From Phycisphaeraceae bacterium (lineage in GTDB: Bacteria > Planctomycetota > Phycisphaerae > Phycisphaerales > UBA1924): a stretch of 14,880 nt of DNA. Both the position numbers and the translations under genes were made by a program. Below, piece by piece: positions 1 to 7,669 of the stretch. Position 1 is the stretch's first letter. Each line of letters starts with the position of its first letter. The DNA is taken from NCBI GenBank assembly GCA_009827205.1, contig WUAK01000035.1, positions 1 to 14,880 of the forward strand. Direction: 5' to 3'. A model generated the notes under the pieces. That model saw nothing but the letters and a program-made list of their open reading frames with translations, ran no database searches and was not told the DNA's origin.

Positions 1-294
1 TATCTGGAGCACGACAGGCGGGCGCAGAGCTTCTCGGTGGGTCTTCTCAATTTCGGATTCTCGGTACGGGTGCGAGTCGATGAGCGCAGCGTCCATCTCT
101 CACCCGAGCCATGGATGTTCTGGACGGGCATGCCCAAAGCGAGCATCCCGATCGAGAAGATCAAGGCCACGGGTCAAGCAAAAAAGTCTTGGATGGCGCA
201 TTCCTTTGAGATCGATTCTGACCGGTCTCACATCGAATTGCGAGGGCCAAAATGGCTGTGGTCGTTGCTAGAAGCGGGCACAGCCTCAAATTGA
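1..294 (+). CDS. 3' end of unrecognised protein (partial)
   Basis: The reading frame is open from the first base of the window to the TGA at 292-294, giving about 97 residues of the C-terminal part of a protein. A GTG at 37 could act as a start, but the frame continues upstream without a stop and there is no convincing ribosome binding site, so the gene probably begins outside the window. The visible part has no signal peptide or membrane segment. It is basic and tryptophan-rich, with alternating hydrophobic residues suggesting beta strands (for example RVRVDERSVHLS) and ending WLWSLLEAGTASN. A small beta-barrel or PH-like fold is possible, but I do not recognise the family. It converges on uvrC with only three bases between the two stops. 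I am fairly sure it is coding but have no function to offer. Confidence 0.6.
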   Translation, partial: YLEHDRRAQSFSVGLLNFGFSVRVRVDERSVHLSPEPWMFWTGMPKASIPIEKIKATGQAKKSWMAHSFEIDSDRSHIELRGPKWLWSLLEAGTASN

Positions 295-297
295 TGC

Positions 298-1776
298 TCA
301 CTCGCCGAGTGTGCGCTTTCTGCGCAGGATGTGGTGGTAGTGCTGGGCAAACCTGTGCGCCTCGTCGCGGACCTGCTGCAGCAGCTTGAGCCCGAGGTTG
401 TCCCTGCCCAGCTTGATCGGAGCGCTCTCGCGCTGGACGTAGACCAGTTCTTCCTTCTTGGCCAGGCTCACGACCATCGGCGGCGGGACATCGAGAGAGT
501 CGAATACCTCCATCGCGGCGTGGAGTTGGCCCAGCCCGCCGTCGATCAGGATGACCTCCGGGTAGAGCTCCCAGCCCTTGCCTGCTTCGCGGTAGCGCCT
601 GCTGACCACTTCCTGCAGAGCCTTGTAGTCGTCGTTGTCGACCGACTTGATCTTGAAGCGCCGGTACTCGTTCTTGAAGGGCCTGCCGTCAACGAAGCAG
701 ACCTTGCTGCCCACTGTTTCATTGCCCTGGAGATGCGCGATGTCGAACCCCTCGACACACCTGATGGGATCGGCGAGCCCGAGCGTGCGCTGAAGACTGG
801 CCAGCCCTTTCTGCGGATCGACGTAGCCGATCTCGGTTTCGGGCTGCCACTGATCGCTCTTGTCGGCGCGGTGGTCGAGCTTTTCGATCGCCTTGATCTG
901 GTCGCGCAGCGTCGCGGCTTCCTCGAACTCAAGATTCTTTGAAGCACCATCCATCTGCTGACGCATCTCGCGGAGCACGACAGATCTCTTGGATCCGATG
1001 AACTTCACAAACCGCTTGACGTCGGCTTTGTAATCCTCGCTCGAGATCCGATCGGCGCACGGCGCGGTGCACTGCCCGATGGGGTGAAGCAGACATGGGC
1101 GGAAGTGCCTGTTCTTGGGATCGTTCTCGATGATGTCGAGGCTGCATGTGCGGAACTTGAAGATCTTTTGAGTGATTTTGAGTGACTCACGCAGCGCACC
1201 TGAATCGATGAACGGGCCCAGTACCTTGGCGCCCTTGAACTCTGGTGCGACCTGACCGGTTCTATCGTCGATGCCAGACGGGTTGCGCGTGATGAACACC
1301 CTGGGGAAGTCCTCACGCTGGCTGATCACGAGATACGGGAAGCTCTTGTCGTCCGTCATCCGCACGTTGAACTGCGGCTTGATGTCCTTGATCAACCTTG
1401 CCTCGGTCAGCAGCGCGCTGACCTCCGTGTCGCATTCGATGGTGTCAAAGTCGACAACCATGTCGAGCATGGGCTGTTTCGCAGGGCCCAGATCCGCCGA
1501 GGGCACGAAATAGCTGCTGACGCGGTCTGGAAGGCTCTTAGCCTTGCCGACGTAGATCACCACGCCCTTGTCGTCCTTCATCAGGTAGACGCCGGGCACA
1601 GCCGGGAGTGCTCTAGCTTTGATTCCCAGTTCGCGCAGGCGGTCGCCCTGCGTCGGCTCATCGCTGCTGACCTCTGATTTGTCTTGCGGCACATCGGACA
1701 CGAAGGATTGTACGAAGGCTTCCTGGGGCAAGTTTCGAAATCTTGCTGCATACGGGCGGGCGGGCGCCGGTACCAT
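298..1776 (-). CDS. uvrC: Excinuclease ABC subunit C, lacking the HhH tail
   Basis: UvrC makes the dual incision around bulky DNA lesions after UvrA/UvrB damage recognition in nucleotide excision repair. The 492-residue product has, in order: a roughly 50-residue N-terminal extension; a GIY-YIG nuclease domain (about 58-135; PGVYLM with Tyr64, YVGKAK with Tyr75, Arg85, and Glu125 in LLTEARLIK); a cysteine-bearing linker (CLLHPIGQCTAPC, 228-240); a UVR domain that contacts UvrB (about 275-302); and an RNase H-like nuclease domain (about 335-482) with the likely catalytic Asp345 (GFDIAHLQG), Asp412 (LIDGGLGQL) and His474 (RDEAHRFA). Family members usually run to about 600 residues and end in a tandem helix-hairpin-helix; this one stops right after RRKRTLGE. 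Reading through the stop does not reveal an HhH motif. The start is uncertain: ATG at 1776 lies only 32 bases from the divergent gene, and in-frame GTG codons at 1701 and 1692 would shorten the extension. The identification itself is very secure. Confidence 0.96.
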   Translation of the reverse strand: MVPAPARPYAARFRNLPQEAFVQSFVSDVPQDKSEVSSDEPTQGDRLRELGIKARALPAVPGVYLMKDDKGVVIYVGKAKSLPDRVSSYFVPSADLGPAKQPMLDMVVDFDTIECDTEVSALLTEARLIKDIKPQFNVRMTDDKSFPYLVISQREDFPRVFITRNPSGIDDRTGQVAPEFKGAKVLGPFIDSGALRESLKITQKIFKFRTCSLDIIENDPKNRHFRPCLLHPIGQCTAPCADRISSEDYKADVKRFVKFIGSKRSVVLREMRQQMDGASKNLEFEEAATLRDQIKAIEKLDHRADKSDQWQPETEIGYVDPQKGLASLQRTLGLADPIRCVEGFDIAHLQGNETVGSKVCFVDGRPFKNEYRRFKIKSVDNDDYKALQEVVSRRYREAGKGWELYPEVILIDGGLGQLHAAMEVFDSLDVPPPMVVSLAKKEELVYVQRESAPIKLGRDNLGLKLLQQVRDEAHRFAQHYHHILRRKRTLGE

Positions 1777-1808
1777 CTGGCCCCCCTGAGCAGTGTTGTG
1801 GAGCGTTC

Positions 1809-3950
1809 ATGACCCGATTTGTGCACTATGGATCTGCCGTCGCGATCAGCGTGTGCGCGGGAGGTCTGTGGGCGCAGCCTGTAGAGAATTCCATCGGTGA
1901 GGTAAGAAGGACAGAAACGCCCCCGACGATCGATGGCAAGCTTGACGAAGGTGTCTGGAGTGACGCGCCGGTGCTGACCGACTTTGTGCAGGTCAACCCC
2001 GACGAAGGTCAGCCCGCGACAGAACGCACCGAGATCCGCTTGCTCTTCGACGACGAGAACCTGTACCTCGGTATTCGATGCCACGACAGCATGCCCAGCC
2101 AGATCGTTGCAACCGAGATGCGCCGTGATGGGCCCCGGTCGGTCGATGATCACCTCATCATCGTCATCGACCCGTTCGGCTCGCAGCGTGACGGCTACCT
2201 CTTCTCCGTCGGACCCGCTGGCCTCAAGCTGGATGCGCTGGTTGAGGGTGGCAGCTCGCGAGAGGCGTGGGACGGCATCTGGTTTAGCGATGTTTCCATC
2301 GACGAGCTGGGATGGGTTGCCGAGATCGCGATCCCGTACAAGTCGATCTCGTTCGACCCCGAACGATCTGAGTGGTCACTCAACGTGGAGCGCACGCTGC
2401 GCAGACTCAACGAGACCACTCGCTGGTCGGGCGCTCGCCGCGAGATCGGCATCGCTGATCTGGGCGGCGCGGGTGTAATCGAGGGTTTCGAGGGCGACCT
2501 GAACCAAGGGCGCGGGCTCACGTTCAAACCCTTCGGTGTGCTGACCAGCGAGATCGACGACGGTTTGCCAGATTTCGACGCCGGCTTCGATCTGTTCTAC
2601 AAGATCACCCCAGAGATCACCGCCGCGCTCACGGTCAACACTGACTTCGCGGAAGCAGAGGTCGACCAGAGACGTGTGAACCTGTCTCGATTCCCGCTCT
2701 TTTTCGAGGAGAAGCGAGACTTCTTCCTCGAGGAAGCCGGGGTGTTCGAGTTCGGGAACGTCCGGCAGAGCCCCAGGCCCTACTTCAGCCGGCGCATCGG
2801 CCTCGTCAACGGGGAAGAGCAGCCGATCCTCGCCGGCGCACGGATCACGGGTCGGTCCGGCAATGTGAGGTTCGGCATCCTCGACGTGCAGATGGACGAC
2901 GACGACGAGCTGGGGAACAAGAACCTCGCTGTAGGTCGCGCGATCGTCAACATACTCGATGAGTCAACCGTCGGTGTGATCGCCACCAACGGCAACCCGA
3001 GCGCTCGAGGTGAGAACTCTCTCGTCGGCACCGATTTCAGCTACGTCAATACGAGCTTCATGGACGATGCGAATCTGCGCGCCGGAGGGTGGGTGCAGGC
3101 CACGCGCGACGATCCTTCAGGAGGCGAGGAGACGTACGGCTACGCGGTCGGGGGCCGAGCGCAGCTGCAGACAGACGACTGGAATATCTTCTCATTCGTC
3201 GCGCACGTCGATGACCGCTACAAACCAGGGCTCGGCTTCGTCTCAAGGCCTGGCGAGCGCGAACACATCCTCAATGTCACCCGCACGTTCAGACCTGAGA
3301 CTGATCTTGTGCGCACCATCGATATCAACACAGGCGGCGACTTCTACACGAATCTCGGGTGGACCGTGAACACACTTGAGATGTCCATCGTCGGTGTGAC
3401 CCTCGAGACTGACGACCGGGACTTCATCGCTGCAGACTTCCAGATTGAGCGAGACAAGATCCGCGACCCGTTCGAGATCTCCGACGGTGTCGTTATTCCT
3501 GTGGATACGTACCACTGGCTCTTCGGCGAGGTCGATGCGGGCACCGACCCGTCGCAGCCGGTCGCGATCGAGGCGGGCGTCCGGGTCGGCGAGTTCTACG
3601 ACGGCACCAGGTACGACTACTCGGGCGAAGTGACATTCACACCGAATTCTCGCTTCAGCGGATCCGCCGAGTACATCTTCCAGGACATCAGCCTTCCGGG
3701 TGGTGATTTCGATGTCGAAATCCTGCGTACGCGTGGCACCGTCCAGTTCTCGCCCGAACTCACGCTCGACACGATTGTGCAGTGGGACAGCGTCTCCGAT
3801 ATCGCGGGACTCAACTCACGCCTGAGGTGGGAGCCGAGGCCAGGGCAGGAGATTTTCCTGGTCTATAACGAGGGCTATGACGCGGACAACGACTTCTCCT
3901 CGCTTGAGCGTGAGGCGATACTCAAAGTTGGCGCAACGATCCGGTTTTAG
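1809..3950 (+). CDS. Exported CBM9-like / DUF5916 outer-membrane protein
   Basis: I start this at ATG 1809 rather than at an upstream in-frame ATG (1743), because 1809 gives a clean signal peptide (residues 1-22, cut after LWA) and has GGAG five bases upstream. The 713-residue product has a carbohydrate-binding family 9-like domain (about 33-200; PPTIDGKLDEGVW, then LLFDDENLYLGIRCHD). This is followed by the conserved DUF5916 region: TVNTDFAEAEVDQ, NLSRFPLFFEEKRDFFLE (about 291-308) and SRRIGLVNG (327-335). The remainder (about 350-713) is rich in alternating aromatic and polar strands and ends in TIRF, as outer-membrane barrels do. Families of this build are common in marine Bacteroidetes and related groups and are often suspected of binding or passing polysaccharide or peptide, but the substrate is unknown. 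It is probably co-transcribed with the next exported gene 49 bases downstream. Confidence 0.88.
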   Translation: MTRFVHYGSAVAISVCAGGLWAQPVENSIGEVRRTETPPTIDGKLDEGVWSDAPVLTDFVQVNPDEGQPATERTEIRLLFDDENLYLGIRCHDSMPSQIVATEMRRDGPRSVDDHLIIVIDPFGSQRDGYLFSVGPAGLKLDALVEGGSSREAWDGIWFSDVSIDELGWVAEIAIPYKSISFDPERSEWSLNVERTLRRLNETTRWSGARREIGIADLGGAGVIEGFEGDLNQGRGLTFKPFGVLTSEIDDGLPDFDAGFDLFYKITPEITAALTVNTDFAEAEVDQRRVNLSRFPLFFEEKRDFFLEEAGVFEFGNVRQSPRPYFSRRIGLVNGEEQPILAGARITGRSGNVRFGILDVQMDDDDELGNKNLAVGRAIVNILDESTVGVIATNGNPSARGENSLVGTDFSYVNTSFMDDANLRAGGWVQATRDDPSGGEETYGYAVGGRAQLQTDDWNIFSFVAHVDDRYKPGLGFVSRPGEREHILNVTRTFRPETDLVRTIDINTGGDFYTNLGWTVNTLEMSIVGVTLETDDRDFIAADFQIERDKIRDPFEISDGVVIPVDTYHWLFGEVDAGTDPSQPVAIEAGVRVGEFYDGTRYDYSGEVTFTPNSRFSGSAEYIFQDISLPGGDFDVEILRTRGTVQFSPELTLDTIVQWDSVSDIAGLNSRLRWEPRPGQEIFLVYNEGYDADNDFSSLEREAILKVGATIRF

Positions 3951-3966
3951 TCGATTTCCGCACTCA

Positions 3967-3997
3967 GAGGGAGGCGTCCATCCCTCGCGGAGCCCGC
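3967..3997 (+). promoter_or_regulatory. Tandem intercistronic hairpins before 4000 start
   Basis: The 49-base gap between the two exported-protein genes can fold into two adjacent hairpins. The first has an eight-pair stem with one bulged A (3967-3974 with 3978-3986, loop CGT 3975-3977). The second has a four-pair stem (GCGG 3987-3990 with CCGC 3994-3997, loop AGC). No T-run follows, so this is not a standard intrinsic terminator. The GGAG at 3989-3992 that could serve as the ribosome binding site of the next gene lies inside the second hairpin. It could stabilise the upstream message or tune translation of the second gene. The pairing is visible in the sequence; the role is inferred. Confidence 0.35.
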
Positions 3998-3999
3998 AC

Positions 4000-5331
4000 A
4001 TGAAAGCACGAACACTGTTTGCCCTCGCATTTGCCGCACCCGGACTCGTGATGGCGCAGTCTGACGAGCTCTTCGTCTTCGACCTGACCGAGACAGGCAA
4101 TCCCGGCAACACGCTGATCGTGGGGGGCTCGACACTACCAGATCTTGCTCAGGACCTTGCCGATACCGAGGGCGATTTTGCAAGCTTCGACGGTGTTCCG
4201 TTCGACGCGATGCTCCGCTACGGTGGTGTTGACGGCGCGATCGACATCACGTACGACCCGACCGGCGGCACAGGCGGCGGCGCGCTGCTCACGATCAACA
4301 ACATCCAAGGCTACACAGGCCCGCCGATCGTGCTCGACGAAGCCGACGGCGACCTTGGTGATCAACTCGAAGATTTCTTTCTCAAAGACAACCCCGACAT
4401 CATCGAGGATTTCCTCTCGGCCATCGCCGAGGAATCGGTGGTCGCGATCACCGACGGCAACCCGCTCGCCTCGACCGCGCGGAGCGCCAAATACAGGTTC
4501 GACCGATTCGGCCTCTTTGCCGATATCAGCCCCGCAAGCAATCAGGTCAACCGAATGTTCGTCGATTCGAACGACCCCGGGCTCTCAGAGCCAGCAGACG
4601 ACGGCGCGCCCCGGATGGAGATGGGGTCAGCCGTGATCGACCACGGCGGATTCCTCTCGAGGATCGACTTTCTCGGACAAGCTGTGGAGGCGGGCGACTT
4701 CAGCGGATCATCATTCGATGTCACGATGAGCACGGAGATGAGATTCACCGATCGCTTCTCGCTCGTCTTCGGTCTTCCGATCGGCTATCACACCATCGAG
4801 GGTGCCGACGTCTTCAACGTAGGGCTTCACCTGGACGCACCGATCAATCTCATGCTCGTCGAAGAGAACGCCGAGCAGGGATTCAGCTGGACCGTCACGC
4901 CCGGTGTGTCTGGTGAGGCTGTCGTCTCGTACGATTTCGCGGCGGGCGGGACCCTGTACTCGTTTGGCATCACCAACGCCTTCCGATACGACTACAAGAA
5001 GCTCACGCTCATCGCCGCCCAGCAGATCACCTGGCACGAATCCGCCGAGCTCGACGTTGACGATTACAAGATCGACCCGGGCATCGACCAGCAGATTCTC
5101 AAGCTCGGCGGCAAGGCTGTGTATCGGTTGACAGACGGGGCAGCCATCTACGGCGGGGCGGCTTGGACCGATTTCCTCGAAGACGCCGCGGTAGAGAACT
5201 ACGTCACTCCGGTCGCTGGCGTCGCGTGGCAGCTGAGTAACGGTGCAAACCTCACTGTCGGGTACGAGGGCGACTTTGGAGATGACTACGACGCGCACGG
5301 CGGACGCATCAGCTTCCAGTTGCCCTTCTGA
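4000..5331 (+). CDS. Exported acidic protein, probable outer-membrane barrel, unknown family
   Basis: The start at ATG 4000 is chosen because it gives a typical signal peptide (MKARTLFALAFAAPGLVMA, cut before Gln20); the frame stays open further upstream, but that stretch overlaps the previous gene. The mature protein (443-residue precursor) is acidic. Residues 20-225 contain a glycine-rich stretch (TGGTGGGALL, 88-97), an acidic helical segment (DLGDQLEDFFLKDNPDIIEDF, about 118-138) and a segment with DSNDPGLSEPADD. From about 235 to the end there are repeated amphipathic strands with aromatic girdles (FSLVFGLPIGYHTI, LYSFGITNAFRYDY, AAIYGGAAWTDF, NLTVGYEGDFGDDYDAHGG), and the last residue is Phe, as expected of a roughly 10-12-strand outer-membrane barrel. 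I do not recognise the family. Position behind the DUF5916 gene suggests a shared envelope role, possibly substrate entry, but that is guesswork. Confidence 0.82.
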   Translation: MKARTLFALAFAAPGLVMAQSDELFVFDLTETGNPGNTLIVGGSTLPDLAQDLADTEGDFASFDGVPFDAMLRYGGVDGAIDITYDPTGGTGGGALLTINNIQGYTGPPIVLDEADGDLGDQLEDFFLKDNPDIIEDFLSAIAEESVVAITDGNPLASTARSAKYRFDRFGLFADISPASNQVNRMFVDSNDPGLSEPADDGAPRMEMGSAVIDHGGFLSRIDFLGQAVEAGDFSGSSFDVTMSTEMRFTDRFSLVFGLPIGYHTIEGADVFNVGLHLDAPINLMLVEENAEQGFSWTVTPGVSGEAVVSYDFAAGGTLYSFGITNAFRYDYKKLTLIAAQQITWHESAELDVDDYKIDPGIDQQILKLGGKAVYRLTDGAAIYGGAAWTDFLEDAAVENYVTPVAGVAWQLSNGANLTVGYEGDFGDDYDAHGGRISFQLPF

Positions 5332-5416
5332 CCGAGTGCCCAAGCAAGCTCAAGTGCCTACCGCGGGGCGACAGATCACGAAATGATGACGACGATCGGC
5401 CAACCCTAAGTTGTCC

Positions 5417-5422
5417 TATACT
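5417..5422 (+). promoter_or_regulatory. Possible -10 element for sbtA-like gene
   Basis: TATACT, a near-consensus -10 box, ends nine bases before the ATG at 5432. Transcription starting about seven bases downstream would begin at or just before the ATG, giving a leaderless or nearly leaderless message. This would fit the lack of any Shine-Dalgarno sequence before that ATG. There is no good -35 at the usual distance, so the call is weak. Confidence 0.25.
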
Positions 5423-5431
5423 GCCCACCAT

Positions 5432-6433
5432 ATGGTCACGCTCGCTACCGAAGGACTCCTCCCACAAGCGTTGCAGGGACTCAGTCCACCAGTCTTGTTC
5501 TTCTTTCTCGGTGCCATAGCTGCGTTCGTCAAGAGCAGTCTCGAGATCCCTTCCGCGGTGACTAAGCTGCTCTCGCTCTATCTGCTCTGGGCGATCGGGT
5601 TCCGGGGCGGGGTTGAACTGCTCGAAGGCGGGTTCACGCAAGATGTCGTGCTCTCGCTCGGTGCCGCGGTTTTCCTCGCGTGCATCGTCCCCTTCTACAC
5701 GTTCTTCTACCTCAGACGGAGGATGGACACGCCCAACGCTGCCGCGCTGTGCGCGACGTACGGCAGCATCTCCGCGGTAACGTTTATGACAGCCGCCAGC
5801 GTGCTCGATCATCGCGGCATAGAGCACGGCGGGTACATGGTGGCCGCGATGGCGCTCATGGAGTCGCCCGCGATCGTCATCGGTGTCCTGCTTCTCAAGA
5901 AGTACGACGACTCGGGTGAGAACAACGGGCAGCGCGTCCCATGGGGCAAACTCAGCCACGAGGCCTTTCTCAACGGCCCCGTGCTGCTGCTGCTGGGCAG
6001 CCTGGTCATCGGACTCCTCACGGGTGAACAGGGCTATCAGGCGTTCAAACCGCTCTGCACCGATCTGTTCAACGGCATCCTTGTCTTCTTCCTGCTGGAC
6101 CTCGGGCTCGTCGCGGCGAAGCAGCTCAAGGGCTTCCGTGAACAGGGCATCTCGATGGTGCTGTTTGCTCTTGTTGTGCCGCTCATCAACGCGGGTCTGG
6201 CGCTTGGCATCGCACGTGCGCTCTCGCTGAAGCCGGGCGACAGCATCCTGCTGGTCGTGCTCGCCGCGAGCGCAAGCTACATCGCGGTCCCCGCCGCGAT
6301 CAGGCTGGTTGTGCCGAAGGCAAACCCCGGGCTATTCATACCCATGGCGCTGGGCATCACGTTCCCGTTCAACATCACGGTTGGAATCCCGCTGTACACC
6401 TGGCTCGTGCTGGCAGTCTGGCCGAGCGGTTAA
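5432..6433 (+). CDS. SbtA-family sodium-dependent bicarbonate permease
   Basis: This 333-residue inner-membrane protein belongs to the SbtA (DUF897) family, which in cyanobacteria imports bicarbonate with sodium. Two inverted sets of about five membrane spans are visible. Family-typical blocks are SLEIPSAVTKLL (36-47) followed by YLLWAIGFRGG (50-60), YGSISAVTFMTAASVL (110-125), ALMESPAIVIGVLLL (141-155), and the matching second-half block LLVVLAASASYIAVPAAI then VPKANPGLFIPMALG (about 273-308). The cytoplasmic linker between the halves (about 156-180) is much shorter than in the cyanobacterial protein as I remember it (about 374 residues in total). I take ATG 5432 over an in-frame TTG at 5411; neither has a clear ribosome binding site. 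No SbtB/PII-like partner gene is adjacent. In a non-photosynthetic host bicarbonate may feed carboxylases, or the substrate may differ. Its stop directly abuts the stop of the opposing M20 gene. Confidence 0.88.
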   Translation: MVTLATEGLLPQALQGLSPPVLFFFLGAIAAFVKSSLEIPSAVTKLLSLYLLWAIGFRGGVELLEGGFTQDVVLSLGAAVFLACIVPFYTFFYLRRRMDTPNAAALCATYGSISAVTFMTAASVLDHRGIEHGGYMVAAMALMESPAIVIGVLLLKKYDDSGENNGQRVPWGKLSHEAFLNGPVLLLLGSLVIGLLTGEQGYQAFKPLCTDLFNGILVFFLLDLGLVAAKQLKGFREQGISMVLFALVVPLINAGLALGIARALSLKPGDSILLVVLAASASYIAVPAAIRLVVPKANPGLFIPMALGITFPFNITVGIPLYTWLVLAVWPSG

Positions 6434-7651
6434 CTACTTCACCTCGAGCGCGAGCCTCGACATCATCTCGACGCCGACCGCGATCGCGTCGTCGTTGAAG
6501 TCAAACCTCGGCGTGTGAAGCTCTGGGAAATGGTCCGCGCCCTCTGGACGCAGGCCCAGGAAGTAGAAGCACGCGGGAACATGCTCTGCGTAGTACGCAA
6601 AGTCCTCGCCTCCCATCACCGGGGTCTCGGCGTGAAATACATTCTGCTCGCCCAGAACCTCGCTCGCCAGGGGGATGAACCCGTCGACCATCTTCGGATC
6701 GTTCTTGACAACCGGATAGCCCACGTTCCAGTGGATATCGATTGTGCAGCCGTGCGCGTGGGCGACGTGTGCTGAGATCTCACGCACGCGCTCCTCGGCG
6801 AGCTTGCGCATCTCGGGTGTCAGCGCGCGGGTCGTGCCCTCGAGCTCAACCGCTTCGGGGATTACGTTGTCAACGGTCCCGCCCTGGATGCGCCCGATGG
6901 TGCAGATAGCCGAGTCCACGGGGCTCGTGTTTCTGCTTACAAGAGTCTGCAGGCTCATGACGATCGCGCTCGCTGCGACCACCGGGTCGTTGGCGAGGTG
7001 AGGCCAGGCGGCGTGCCCGCCCTTGCCTCGGACAGTGATCAGGAACTCATCGGTCGAAGCCATGAGCGGACCGGGGCGCGTTTTGACCGTGCCGACCTTC
7101 TCGTTGGGCCAGCCGTGGAGGCCGTAGATGCGTCCGACTCTGTTGCCGACGCCCCCGCCTAAGCCGCCCTCGAGCATGCCTTCTTTGCAGAAGCGCTGGC
7201 CGCCGCCCCCTCCTTCTTCAGCAGGCTGGAAGACGAGCGTGACGGGGTTTGGTCTGTTCTCAGTCTTTGCAAGGACACGCGCCGCGCCGAGCAGGATGGT
7301 GGTGTGCCCGTCGTGGCCGCAGGCATGCATGAGCCCGTCGCGGGTGCTCGAGTAGGGCAGACCGGTCTCTTCGGTGATGGGCAGCGCATCCATGTCGGCA
7401 CGAAGTGCGACCGAGGGCGCGTCCTTGTCGCCTGAGGTCGCCGGCAGATACCCGACGACCCCCGTGCCCCCGGCGAGGCCAGCCTTGAACTCGATGCCGA
7501 GCTTCGACAGCTCTTTCTGGACCACGGCGCTCGTGCGCTCCTCCTGCCACATCAGCTCGGGGTGCTTGTGCAGATCGTGACGGATCTCGATCAGCTCGGG
7601 GAGCTCAGTGGCGATGCAATCCTTGACGCTGGCAGCGTTTGCGGTCTTCAT
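6434..7651 (-). CDS. M20-family metallo-amidohydrolase (hippurate/N-acyl amino acid type)
   Basis: This 405-residue cytoplasmic enzyme belongs to the M20 peptidase/amidohydrolase group (hippurate hydrolase, N-acyl-L-amino-acid and IAA-amino-acid hydrolases), which hydrolyse the amide bond of N-acylated amino acids. The di-metal site is intact: Cys111 and His113 (MHACGHDGHT), Glu145/Glu146 (FQPAEEGG), His179 (YGLHGWP) and His379 (ELHTPRF). ALRADMDALPI (82-92) and VMGGEDFAYY (345-354) are also typical. The central lid domain carries GKGGHAAWPH (209-218). A glycine-rich loop (about 162-170) is slightly unusual. ATG 7651 has AGGA six bases upstream. The gene follows the substrate-binding lipoprotein with an 18-base gap and is probably co-transcribed, hinting that the transported ligand and the hydrolysed substrate may be related. 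The exact substrate cannot be read from sequence. Confidence 0.94.
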   Translation of the reverse strand: MKTANAASVKDCIATELPELIEIRHDLHKHPELMWQEERTSAVVQKELSKLGIEFKAGLAGGTGVVGYLPATSGDKDAPSVALRADMDALPITEETGLPYSSTRDGLMHACGHDGHTTILLGAARVLAKTENRPNPVTLVFQPAEEGGGGGQRFCKEGMLEGGLGGGVGNRVGRIYGLHGWPNEKVGTVKTRPGPLMASTDEFLITVRGKGGHAAWPHLANDPVVAASAIVMSLQTLVSRNTSPVDSAICTIGRIQGGTVDNVIPEAVELEGTTRALTPEMRKLAEERVREISAHVAHAHGCTIDIHWNVGYPVVKNDPKMVDGFIPLASEVLGEQNVFHAETPVMGGEDFAYYAEHVPACFYFLGLRPEGADHFPELHTPRFDFNDDAIAVGVEMMSRLALEVK

Positions 7652-7669
7652 GGTGAATCCTATCGGCGA

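Noticed and set aside
331..942. 203-codon + strand frame opposite uvrC
   Set aside because: Shadow of the uvrC RNase H-like domain, which is unmistakable on the other strand.
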